In this document: positions 1 to 5,516 of the stretch, piece by piece
Layout of the letters: each line of letters opens with the position of its first letter
Numbering within the stretch: position 1 is the first letter of the stretch
NCBI GenBank assembly: GCA_038212015.1
Contig: JBBQUY010000115.1
Coordinates: 1 to 7,247 of the forward strand
Direction of reading: 5' to 3'
Source of the DNA: JAGQUL01 sp038212015
GTDB taxonomy: Bacteria; Actinomycetota; Thermoleophilia; Gaiellales; SKUG01
DNA length: 7,247 nucleotides
Made by a program: the position numbers and the translations under genes
Notes under the pieces: model-generated
Databases searched by the model: none
Told to the model about the DNA's origin: nothing
The model's input: the letters and a program-made list of their open reading frames with translations, nothing else

Positions 1-2
1 GC

Positions 3-245
3 AAGGGCATCGACATCTCGTCGATCACGCTCCACCCGAGCGGCCTGCCGCACGGGCCGCAGCCGGGTCTGGACGAAAAGACCCTCGGGATGCACTGGAC
101 CGACGAGGCAGCAGTGATGGTGGACACGTTCCGGCCGCTCAGGTACGCGGCTGCCGCCGAGCAGTGGGACGACCCGACCTACAAGTACTCGTGGTACGAA
201 GCCGACGACGACGGCTCACACGGCGGGCCGATGACGGTGGAGTGA
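3..245 (+). CDS. hmgA: Homogentisate 1,2-dioxygenase-like protein, C-terminal 80 residues (5' end outside window)
   Basis: Partial gene; only the C-terminus is present, read from base 3 to the TGA at 243-245. Homogentisate 1,2-dioxygenase is a cytoplasmic iron enzyme that opens the ring of homogentisate in tyrosine and phenylalanine breakdown. The visible part begins with an ITLHPSGLPHGPQPG segment. The second His, in the PHGP motif, matches the position of a metal-binding His in the cupin core of this family. It continues with EAAVMVDTFRPLR, which matches the AVMVDTFRPL signature I recall from actinobacterial homologues, and ends in an acidic tail after a YKYSWY motif. The family assignment rests on these recalled motifs; a paralogue acting on a related aromatic substrate is possible. 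The stop codon lies inside a tetranucleotide (TGAG/CGAG) tract. Confidence 0.78.
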   Translation, partial: KGIDISSITLHPSGLPHGPQPGLDEKTLGMHWTDEAAVMVDTFRPLRYAAAAEQWDDPTYKYSWYEADDDGSHGGPMTVE

Positions 246-268
246 GCGAGTGAGCGAGCGAGCGAGCG
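240..268. repeat. GAGC/TGAG tetranucleotide tract spanning the stop codon
   Basis: The last codon and stop of the dioxygenase gene (GAG TGA) run straight into a 4-nt repeat: GAG, TGAG, CGAG, TGAG, then three CGAG units. The tract carries TGA triplets in more than one frame, so it also works as a back-up stop region. Similar GAGTGAGTGAG sequence sits at the stop codon of the RNase D gene on the other strand (about 2752-2763). Confidence 0.7.
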
Positions 269-293
269 TCGCTGCCGCGTGTTCGGCCATCGT

Positions 294-340
294 TCGAGCG
301 TGCGAGTCGTCGACCTGACACCGACGATCTGCACGCTCGA
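294..340. repeat. Hairpin A: first copy of a tandem palindromic repeat
   Basis: Outer arms TCGAGCGTGC (294-303) and GCACGCTCGA (331-340) are perfectly complementary over 10 bp. After three weak positions (two G.T pairs and one mismatch), a second 6-bp stem (307-312 with 322-327) closes a 9-nt loop. It starts 48 nt after the dioxygenase stop codon, so it may end that transcript, but no T-run follows. A second copy of the same unit begins 61 nt later. Confidence 0.7.
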
Positions 341-354
341 TGCGCAACCTCAAG

Positions 355-401
355 TCGAGCGTGCTGAGCGTCGACAATAGCCCGACGCTCAGCACTTTCA
401 C
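355..401. repeat. Hairpin C: second copy of the tandem palindromic repeat
   Basis: This 47-nt unit aligns without gaps to 294-340 (32 of 47 identical by eye; the first 10 bases are identical). Its own perfect 13-bp stem is 361-373 with 383-395, again around a 9-nt loop, and is followed by TTT. The outer six bases of the arm (355-360) have lost their partner. Its first ten bases can also pair with 331-340 of the first copy, so alternative folds exist. Confidence 0.7.
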
Positions 402-619
402 TGCGTGCGCGAACGGGCGCGACTACTCGGGGCCGATGGGCGTGCCGCCTGCCGGGGTCCCGGGGATCTCTGCATCTTCGAGGCTCGCCCCGGAGCGGCA
501 TCGTCTGCGAGCGTCGCACCGAACGTCTGCTGCACGTGGGCTGACGGCGGCTTGATGCTGGTGGGCTGCATGGGATTCCATTCCCTCCGGTGTGGGGCGC
601 CCCTTCCGTGGGGCGGGTA

Positions 620-675
620 CGCCACGTCCTCGGCGACGGATTTCATACGGTCGCGGTACCGACCGTGACGTGGCG
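620..675. other. Two-stem inverted-repeat structure, possible RNA element
   Basis: A 9-bp outer stem (620-628 with 667-675) stacks directly on a 7-bp inner stem (647-653 with 660-666, loop CGGTAC). The 18 nt at 629-646 bulge out on one side. Both stems are perfect. This may be a structured RNA, a leader element or chance in GC-rich DNA. No known riboswitch or ncRNA family was recognised. Confidence 0.3.
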
Positions 676-727
676 ATCGTGGTCGCGGCGATGGCCGTCG
701 ATGGCCGCGCCGGAGTCGCCAACCCTC

Positions 728-751
728 GACCTGGAATTCAGGTCTTGAATT
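728..751. promoter_or_regulatory. Overlapping palindromes upstream of the MscS unit, candidate operator
   Basis: Two inverted repeats overlap. GACCTG (728-733) pairs with CAGGTC (739-744) around GAATT, and AATTCA (735-740) pairs with TGAATT (746-751) around GGTCT. The second runs into the TTGACA box at 750-755. The AT-rich core stands out in GC-rich DNA. The position suggests a regulator site over the -35 region; the regulator is unknown. Confidence 0.35.
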
Positions 752-779
752 GACACCTTGAGTCTGAATGCGGTATCCG
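750..779 (+). promoter_or_regulatory. Candidate promoter for the 98-aa/MscS/209-aa unit
   Basis: A perfect -35 box TTGACA (750-755) is followed after 18 nt by TATCCG (774-779), a weak -10 that matches only its first three bases. The -10 sits inside a small palindrome GCGG-TAT-CCGC (770-780). An alternative is TACAGT at 803-808, 8 nt before the ATG at 817, which would give a nearly leaderless transcript; this fits the lack of a Shine-Dalgarno site there. Confidence 0.4.
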
Positions 780-816
780 CGAGTCGCGTCCGACTCCGTG
801 CCTACAGTCTCCCTCC

Positions 817-1113
817 ATGACGGAGCGCGCACTTGCAATCGATACGGACGCCCTGGACAAGATCGGCCTCGAGGTCGACATGCGTCTCACGGACGTATGG
901 TCGATGCTCTTCGAGCGCGGCGAGGAGCTCGATACCGAGTTCCTCGGCTGGCTGCTGCGCCTTGCATACGTCACCGGGTACTGGGATGCCCTGAGCGAGG
1001 GGGAGCGCGGCAGCCTGTGCCGGCAGCTCGGGTACCCGGTCCCGGAACGACGTCGTGATCCCGCCGCCGCGGTTGCCGCCGCGAATGCAGCGGCCGCATC
1101 GCGCGCCGACTGA
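817..1113 (+). CDS. Conserved-looking 98-aa hypothetical protein
   Basis: I do not recognise this family. The protein is 98 residues, soluble, acidic and predicted helical in its first two thirds, with a dense hydrophobic/aromatic core around residues 27-60 (VWSMLFERG, FLGWLLRLAYVTGYW). A basic turn (ERRRD) and an alanine-rich tail follow. There is no signal peptide or membrane segment. Codon use is strongly G/C at third positions, which supports a real gene. The start is the first ATG in frame. The bases before it (TCTCCCTCC) are pyrimidine-rich with no Shine-Dalgarno site, so initiation may be leaderless. It ends 8 nt before the MscS start, so the two are probably co-transcribed and perhaps translationally coupled. 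A role with the channel is only inferred from position. Confidence 0.7.
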   Translation: MTERALAIDTDALDKIGLEVDMRLTDVWSMLFERGEELDTEFLGWLLRLAYVTGYWDALSEGERGSLCRQLGYPVPERRRDPAAAVAAANAAAASRAD

Positions 1114-1121
1114 CGCACGCC

Positions 1122-2000
1122 ATGGACGCAGTGCGCGACGCATGGAGCGGCCTTGACGACACCCTCGCGACGATCATCGCGATCGTCGTGGTGCTCGTCG
1201 CCGCCGTCGTCGTCGAGCGCATCTATGTGCGCGTGCTGCGACGTGCGTACTGGCGCCGGGTCGATCGAGTCGCCGCAGCGCGCGGCATCGAGGAGCTGAG
1301 CCGACTCAAGCGCCAGAAGACGCTCGTCACGTCGCTGGAATCCCTCCTTCGCTACGGCGTCTACGGCACGGCGATCGTGATCGTGATCGGTCTCGCGACG
1401 GGAGGTCGCGCGAGCGCGCTCGTCGGTGCGTCCGTGGCCGCGGTGCTGATCGGCTTCGGCCTGCAGCGACTGTTCGGCGACGTCGTCGCCGGCGCGCTGC
1501 TGCTCTTCGAGGGTCAGTACGCCGTGGGTGACGTGATCACGGTGCATCAGCACAACATCACGGGCGTGGTGGAGGAGTTCTCGCTGCGGACCACGTCGCT
1601 GCGAACGTTCGGCGGCGATCGCGTCACGATCATGAACGGCGGGATCATCTCGATGACCCGCTGGTCGTACGGGCAGCGCCAGCATCGCATCGAGCTCGTC
1701 GTGCGCGGCGAGGCCGCGGTCGAACGCGTGGGTGACCTGTGCGCCGCCGAAGCCGCGTCCAACCTGACGCTGTGGATCCGCCCTCCGGCCATCGATGCGT
1801 CTGAGACGCTGGGCGACGACCTCGTGCGCATCATCGTGGGCGTCGTCGAAGCCCCGGGCCAGGACGAGCTCGTCGACCGGCTCGTCGCGTTGCTCGCAGC
1901 GGTCGTGGGCGACGATGCACTCGTGGGCCCGGTGACCGCGCTGCCGTTGTATGCACCCACGTTCGAGGCATGGCGCACCGGCCTGCTGCTGCGCGCCTGA
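1122..2000 (+). CDS. MscS-family small-conductance mechanosensitive channel
   Basis: Cytoplasmic-membrane channel that opens when membrane tension rises and releases solutes after osmotic downshock. At 292 residues it is close to E. coli MscS in length. TM1 is about residues 17-32 (IIAIVVVLVAAVVV), TM2 about 77-92, and the pore helix TM3 about 97-130. TM3 has the small-residue/Gly packing typical of the family (SVAAVLIGFGLQRLFGDVVAG, read as 104-124). The beta domain follows (FEGQYAVGDVITV, GVVEEFSLRTTSLRTFGGD). The usual IPNG motif is IMNG here (170-173). The C-terminal alpha/beta vestibule domain is present. The ATG at 1122 has no clear Shine-Dalgarno site and lies 8 nt after the previous stop, suggesting coupled translation. 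Family assignment is firm; gating properties cannot be read from the sequence. Confidence 0.92.
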   Translation: MDAVRDAWSGLDDTLATIIAIVVVLVAAVVVERIYVRVLRRAYWRRVDRVAAARGIEELSRLKRQKTLVTSLESLLRYGVYGTAIVIVIGLATGGRASALVGASVAAVLIGFGLQRLFGDVVAGALLLFEGQYAVGDVITVHQHNITGVVEEFSLRTTSLRTFGGDRVTIMNGGIISMTRWSYGQRQHRIELVVRGEAAVERVGDLCAAEAASNLTLWIRPPAIDASETLGDDLVRIIVGVVEAPGQDELVDRLVALLAAVVGDDALVGPVTALPLYAPTFEAWRTGLLLRA

Positions 2001-2032
2001 CGTGCAGGCCTCGGATTGGGCGCGGTGCAGGC

Positions 2033-2037
2033 AGGGA
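2033..2037 (+). promoter_or_regulatory. Ribosome binding site that favours the ATG at 2049
   Basis: AGGGA ends 11 nt before ATG 2049. The in-frame TTG at 2016 has no such site and would add eleven unremarkable residues, so the ATG is preferred. Confidence 0.45.
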
Positions 2038-2048
2038 ATCGCTCGACC

Positions 2049-2678
2049 ATGACCGACGGCCCGCCTTCCCGTGTTCGCCCCTCCGGCTGGTGGTACGTGC
2101 TCGTGCCGGTGCTGCTCTTCGCAGGGATCGGATTCGGGGTCGTTGCCGCAGTCGACGAAGGCCGCGCCGTGGCGGATTCGTTCTCGTCGCTCGGCCCGAA
2201 TGGTCGCGGGGTCGTAAAGCTGGAGCCGGGCGATACCGCGACGGTGATGGCCGTCTGGGAAGACGGCCGTGCGAGCGACTCGATCACCCGTCCCGCTGCC
2301 TCGGTCGTCATCACCGGACCCGACGGCAACGGCGTCGCGTTCGAGCCCGCGAGCTCCGGTCAGCAGACGTTCTCGTTCAACTCGAAGAGCGGCGTCGACC
2401 TCGGCACGTTCGAAGCGCGCTCCCCGGGGGCCCACATGGTGCGAGTCAGGTTCACGCAGCCGGGCCCACTCGCCGCCGTGGTCAGGCTCGACTGGCAGGA
2501 CATCGTCTGGCACGTCCTGCGCCCGATCGGGCTCGGCGCGGCAGCCGCCGTGGGGCTGTGGATCCTGCTGCTCGTACTGCGGGGAATGTCGAAGCGCCGG
2601 CGACGCACGTCCCCACAGTTTCAGGGGACGACCCCGTACACCGGTGGAACGAACCCGTCTCGTGGTCCGTTCGTGTGA
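2049..2678 (+). CDS. Membrane protein with extracytoplasmic beta-rich domain, unknown function
   Basis: I do not recognise this family. The 209-aa protein has a short cytoplasmic N-terminus and a first membrane segment at about residues 14-35 (WWYVLVPVLLFAGIGFGVVA). An external domain of about 120 residues follows, with alternating beta-type stretches (GVVKLEPGDTATVMAVW, ASVVITGPDGNGVAF, QQTFSFNS, AHMVRVRFTQPG, AAVVRLDW). A second membrane segment at about 157-177 precedes a basic SKRRRR stop-transfer motif and a Gly/Thr/Pro-rich cytoplasmic tail. The predicted topology is N-in/C-in with the beta domain outside. I chose ATG 2049 because of the AGGGA site; a TTG start at 2016 is possible. It starts 48 nt after the MscS gene on the same strand, so co-transcription is likely. 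A stress- or envelope-linked role is inferred only from that neighbour. Confidence 0.75.
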   Translation: MTDGPPSRVRPSGWWYVLVPVLLFAGIGFGVVAAVDEGRAVADSFSSLGPNGRGVVKLEPGDTATVMAVWEDGRASDSITRPAASVVITGPDGNGVAFEPASSGQQTFSFNSKSGVDLGTFEARSPGAHMVRVRFTQPGPLAAVVRLDWQDIVWHVLRPIGLGAAAAVGLWILLLVLRGMSKRRRRTSPQFQGTTPYTGGTNPSRGPFV

Positions 2679-2724
2679 GCACTCGCCGGTTGCTCGCTTC
2701 GCTCGCGCGGGCATCGCTCGCTCG

Positions 2725-2751
2725 GCCAAGCTCGAGCAAGCTCGGCTTGGC
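2725..2751. terminator. Hairpin between convergent genes, possible bidirectional terminator
   Basis: GCCAAGC (2725-2731) pairs with GCTTGGC (2745-2751), and inside it CGAG pairs with CTCG around a CAAG loop, with a single unpaired T. The hairpin lies 46 nt after the stop of the + strand gene and 6 nt after the stop of RNase D on the - strand, where terminators for both would be expected. No T-run follows on either side, so classic intrinsic termination is not shown. Confidence 0.45.
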
Positions 2752-2757
2752 ACTCAC

Positions 2758-3930
2758 TCACTCGCCCGTTCGGTGGATGACCAGGTAGGGATCGCTGTCG
2801 ACCAGCTGCAGCTGGACGCGGCCTTCGACGAGGTCGACGAGGTCCAGGCCGAACGGTTCGCGCCAGCCACGCAGCAGGAACGGCAGCGCAACCTCTTCGG
2901 GGCGACCGGCGGAGATCCAGGTGATGAGGTCCTCGACATCGCTCGAGGTGCCGACGAGCTCCGGTGCGAGCTCCTCGGCCTCGCAGCGCGCGCGAAGCAG
3001 CGCGGTAGCGAGCCCCTTGGCGATCGCGGTGCGTCGACGAACGCCACGGATCGGTGCGGGACCGTCCTCGACGATCGGCTCGGCGCTGCGTCCACGCTCG
3101 ACGACGTCGAGCAGTTCCTGCAGGTCGCGGTGCTTCATCGAGCCGTCGACGCCGCGCACGCGCTGCAGGTCCTTGGCGGTGGTCGGCTTGCGCCGAGCGA
3201 TCTCGATGAGCGTCGGATCCTTGGCGATCCAGCCGACCGGCAGGTCGCGGTGTCGCGCCATGCGCTCGCGCCACGCGGCGACCTCGCGCAGCACGGCGAG
3301 GTCGGCGGCGCCGAGCTTGCCGCGTCGTCCGACCTTGCGCCACGCCTCGTCGGGCTGCGTCACGAAGCGGTCCGCGCCGTCGAAGCGGCGTGACAGCTCC
3401 TCGCGCATCCACGTCTCGCGGCCTCGCTCGCGCAGCTGCTCGGTGATGCGATCGGTCATCGCGAAGAGGTGCTCGACGTCCTCGCCGGCGTAGCGAAGCT
3501 GCTTTTCGGCAAGCGGTCGTCGGCTCCAGTCGGTGAAGCTCTCGCTCGGCTGCACGCGCCGGCGCGTGACTTCGTGCACGAGCTTCTCGTACGCGAGGCC
3601 GGCGCTCAGGCCGACGAAGCCCGCGGCGAGCTGGGTGTCGAAGGTGTTGATCGGATCCGCGCCGTAGCGCAGCGCGAACGCGACGAGGTCGGCGTGCGGG
3701 GCATGCATGATGACCTGCACGTCCGGATCGCTGATGAGTTCGGCGATCGGATCCAGATCGATGCCCTCGAGCGGGTCGGCCAGATACACCGTGCCGCCGA
3801 CGTTGATCTGCGCCAGGCAGATCTGCGGCGAGTACGTGCGCTCCCACAGAAACTCCGTGTCGAGGCCGATTCGGCCGTCAACACGCGCCTGCTCGCACAC
3901 CTCGGCGAGGGCCTCACTCGATTCCACCAT
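2758..3930 (-). CDS. rnd: Ribonuclease D (DEDDy 3'-5' exoribonuclease with HRDC-like region)
   Basis: Cytoplasmic exonuclease that trims 3' ends of tRNA precursors and other structured RNAs. From the ATG at 3930 the protein has 390 residues, near the usual RNase D length. The metal-binding DEDDy residues are visible: D24 and E26 in GLDTEF, D81 in HAPHADL, and Y147 with D151 in RYAGEDVEHL. FDTQLAA and DWSRRPL are further family hallmarks. An HRDC-like helical region follows at about 205-290 (WRERMARHRDLPVGWIAKD, LQRVRGVDG). The start is ambiguous. ATG 3930 has GGTGGAG 6 nt upstream. GTG 3942, four codons earlier, lies 6 nt after a TAGGAT box and could be a leaderless start. It is divergent from the tRNA-Arg gene; processing of that tRNA is plausible but not shown. 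The stop codon merges with a GAGTGAGTGAG tract. Confidence 0.93.
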   Translation of the reverse strand: MVESSEALAEVCEQARVDGRIGLDTEFLWERTYSPQICLAQINVGGTVYLADPLEGIDLDPIAELISDPDVQVIMHAPHADLVAFALRYGADPINTFDTQLAAGFVGLSAGLAYEKLVHEVTRRRVQPSESFTDWSRRPLAEKQLRYAGEDVEHLFAMTDRITEQLRERGRETWMREELSRRFDGADRFVTQPDEAWRKVGRRGKLGAADLAVLREVAAWRERMARHRDLPVGWIAKDPTLIEIARRKPTTAKDLQRVRGVDGSMKHRDLQELLDVVERGRSAEPIVEDGPAPIRGVRRRTAIAKGLATALLRARCEAEELAPELVGTSSDVEDLITWISAGRPEEVALPFLLRGWREPFGLDLVDLVEGRVQLQLVDSDPYLVIHRTGE

Positions 3931-3936
3931 CACGAA

Positions 3937-3943
3937 CTCCACC
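3937..3943 (-). promoter_or_regulatory. Ribosome binding site GGTGGAG for rnd
   Basis: GGTGGAG sits 6 nt before ATG 3930 on the - strand. It overlaps the alternative GTG start at 3942, so it argues for the shorter protein. Confidence 0.55.
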
Positions 3944-3948
3944 CGGGC

Positions 3949-3954
3949 ATCCTA
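3949..3954 (-). promoter_or_regulatory. Possible -10 box TAGGAT for rnd
   Basis: TAGGAT (4 of 6 to TATAAT) lies 6 nt upstream of GTG 3942, the spacing expected for a transcript starting at that GTG. No convincing -35 box was found. Confidence 0.3.
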
Positions 3955-3975
3955 GTGGGCCGGGCTGCACGCGAC

Positions 3976-3981
3976 TAGAAT
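3976..3981 (+). promoter_or_regulatory. -10 box TAGAAT of the tRNA-Arg promoter
   Basis: TAGAAT matches TATAAT at 5 of 6 positions and lies 11 nt before the tRNA 5' end, implying a very short leader. The -35 region (around 3953-3958, TAGTGG) is poor. The region is shared with the divergent rnd gene. Confidence 0.55.
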
Positions 3982-3992
3982 CGGATGGACCG

Positions 3993-4064
3993 ACCCCTGT
4001 AGCTCAGTGGATAGAGCATCCGCCTCCTAAGCGGTGCGCGCAGGTTCGACTCCTGCCAGGGGTA
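3993..4064 (+). tRNA. tRNA-Arg, anticodon CCT (reads AGG)
   Basis: A full cloverleaf folds by hand. Acceptor stem ACCCCTG (3993-3999) pairs with CAGGGGT (4057-4063), with discriminator A at 4064. The D stem is GCTC/GAGC (4002-4005, 4014-4017). The anticodon stem is TCCGC/GCGGT (4019-4023, 4031-4035) with loop CTCCTAA, so the anticodon CCT is 4026-4028. The T stem is GCAGG/CCTGC with loop TTCGACT. The 3' CCA is not encoded. The first anticodon-stem pair is T:T (positions 27-43), a mismatch; the other stems are perfect. Its 3' end is 24 nt from the stop of the convergent surface-protein gene. Confidence 0.96.
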
Positions 4065-4088
4065 CTTCAGCGACTCGTTCGTCGGGCG

Positions 4089-5513
4089 CTACCACTGGCC
4101 CGACAGCGTCGGAACCGGCGCGCCGAGCAGGTTGTTGGTGCCGCACCTGGCGCGGTTGGCCGAGGAGCCCACGTTCCAGGTTCCCGCGAGCGGTGCGGTG
4201 TGCGCGGTGCCGGCGGACGTCGACTTCCACGTCCAGACGGTGCGAGCGGCGTTCCACGTCACGTTGCCGGTCGCCGTCATGCTCGGATTGAAGATGTTGT
4301 TGGCGGTGCTGATGTACGCGATCGCGGACGCCGCGCCTCCGGGAGCGGTCGCATGGATCGAGGCGCCCGAAGTGGGACCATTTCGTACCAGCTCGATATT
4401 CGCGGTCGCTCCCGTGACGGAGGTCGGCTCGACCGGCTGGCTGAACGTCACGATGACTTCGTCGTCGACGTTGAGCGATCCGGGCGTGCCGATATTCACG
4501 AACTGGACAGACACGACGTAGAACCCCGATCGCATCGATGCGATGCTGGACGTCACGTTGTCGACGAGCGTGCTGTTTCTGGAATACAGGCTGTACTCGA
4601 CGAGACCGCCCGCCGGAATGCTGCCGGTGTCGTTCCAGCTCGTTCCCACGACGTTGGGTTGCACTGTGGTGAACCCGCCTCCGTTGACCTGGCGTCGAAC
4701 GTCATAACCCGTCACCGGTGCGGGTGCGGCGGTCCACGTCACGGTGCGGTCGTTGATGAGACATCCGCTCGCCGCGACGTCGGTCGGCGCGAGGAGGCAG
4801 CCGTAGCCCGTCGTCGGGGCGACGATGTTCGACGTGTTGCCGATGGTCGCGCCATTGCGGGCAACGACGCGGTACTCGAGGTTGCCGTGGGGGAACGTCG
4901 TGTACACCGTCGTGTCGTTCAAGGACGTGGTCGCGATATTCGTGCCGCCCGGCACCGCGGTCCACGCGCCGCCGTTCATGCGGTACTCGACGTTGTAGCC
5001 GGTCACTGTTCCAAGCGGCGTCGTCCAGTTCAGCTGCGTGGAGATGCAGCTGGACGCGAAGGTGAAGGTCAGGTCGTCGACGTCACCCGTTCCACACGCG
5101 ATGCTCGCGATCGCAGGCGTCGGAGCGAACCAGTTCGCCGCCTTGGGGGTGATGCGGTACTGAATCTCGTAGTTGGTCCAGTTGCCCGAGTCGCCGTAGC
5201 TGGTCGTGACGTGGCTCGCGGCGAGTTCGATCCAGGTGCCGCTGACGTTTCGCTCGACCCGGTAGGACGAGGCGCCGGTCACGGCGGTCCAGGTGACGTT
5301 GATGGAGGTGCAGGTGTCACCGGTTCCACCGGTTCGAACCGCAGTTGGTGAGCCGGGCGTACCGAGCGAAGCGGCGGTCACCTGCGCAGTGTTCACCGTA
5401 CTCGCCGCCCACGCCCATGCGATGCCGGCCACGACCAGCACGGCGACAAGCGCGACCGAGGCGATACGCGCAAGTCGACGGGGAAGCGGGCGTGGGCGAA
5501 ATGGTCGTCGCAT
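4089..5513 (-). CDS. Secreted FnIII-repeat surface protein, probable SipW-type peptidase substrate
   Basis: Exported 474-aa protein, last gene of the operon. A basic N-terminus and hydrophobic segment (about residues 15-37, ASVALVAVLVVAGIAWAWAA) form the signal. The residues just after it, STVNTAQVTAASLGTPGSPT, resemble the mature N-termini of other SipW-processed actinobacterial proteins. Three fibronectin III-like modules follow (about 52-140, 141-239, 240-328), each with an early Trp (W75, W163, W260) and a Tyr-rich later strand (YEIQYRI, LEYRVVARN, VEYSLYSRN). Cysteines recur 7-9 residues before each Trp (C68, C156, C251); C140 and C239 close the first two modules. The third has no near partner, only C457. 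The last 145 residues form a different Ig-like beta region (VDDEVIVTFSQPVEP). There is no LPXTG or C-terminal membrane anchor. It starts 3 nt after the previous stop without a good Shine-Dalgarno site, so translation is probably coupled. Likely a matrix or adhesive protein; the ligand is unknown. Confidence 0.85.
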   Translation of the reverse strand: MRRPFRPRPLPRRLARIASVALVAVLVVAGIAWAWAASTVNTAQVTAASLGTPGSPTAVRTGGTGDTCTSINVTWTAVTGASSYRVERNVSGTWIELAASHVTTSYGDSGNWTNYEIQYRITPKAANWFAPTPAIASIACGTGDVDDLTFTFASSCISTQLNWTTPLGTVTGYNVEYRMNGGAWTAVPGGTNIATTSLNDTTVYTTFPHGNLEYRVVARNGATIGNTSNIVAPTTGYGCLLAPTDVAASGCLINDRTVTWTAAPAPVTGYDVRRQVNGGGFTTVQPNVVGTSWNDTGSIPAGGLVEYSLYSRNSTLVDNVTSSIASMRSGFYVVSVQFVNIGTPGSLNVDDEVIVTFSQPVEPTSVTGATANIELVRNGPTSGASIHATAPGGAASAIAYISTANNIFNPSMTATGNVTWNAARTVWTWKSTSAGTAHTAPLAGTWNVGSSANRARCGTNNLLGAPVPTLSGQW

Positions 5514-5516
5514 CGA

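Larger units (their letters stand above)
246..816. other. 571-base stretch without a confident gene
   Basis: No frame gives a convincing conserved protein. In order the stretch holds: the tetranucleotide tract (to 268); two related hairpins (294-340 and 361-395); a possible but unconvincing 57-codon ORF on the - strand (571 down to 398, ATG with GGAGGG 11 nt upstream); a 6-bp hairpin (598-615, arms CGCCCC/GGGGCG); a larger two-stem structure (620-675); a 9-nt direct repeat CGATGGCCG (689-697 and 699-707); and overlapping palindromes plus a candidate promoter just ahead of the next gene. The density of inverted repeats is high. It may include an unannotated RNA or the terminators of convergent transcripts. 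Confidence 0.6.

Noticed and set aside
294..395. CRISPR array
   Set aside because: Only two diverged repeat units occur, they are palindromic through their whole length, and no cas genes are present.
738..2753. 671-codon open frame on the - strand
   Set aside because: It lies antisense to three well-supported + strand genes, and its His/Arg/Asp-rich translation has no domain; this is a typical GC-rich shadow frame.
2269..3393. 374-codon open frame on the + strand across the convergent region
   Set aside because: It crosses the end of the 209-aa gene and runs antisense to RNase D; composition is not protein-like.
2621..3847. 408-codon open frame on the - strand overlapping RNase D in another frame
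   Set aside because: Arg/Ala-rich translation without domains; the RNase D frame carries all catalytic motifs.
4065..4088. Terminator between the tRNA and the FnIII gene
   Set aside because: Only a 4-bp CGAC/GTCG stem can be drawn and there is no T-run, which is too weak to call.
4200..5351. 383-codon open frame on the + strand
   Set aside because: Antisense to the FnIII protein; rich in Arg/Gly/Asp with no recognisable fold.
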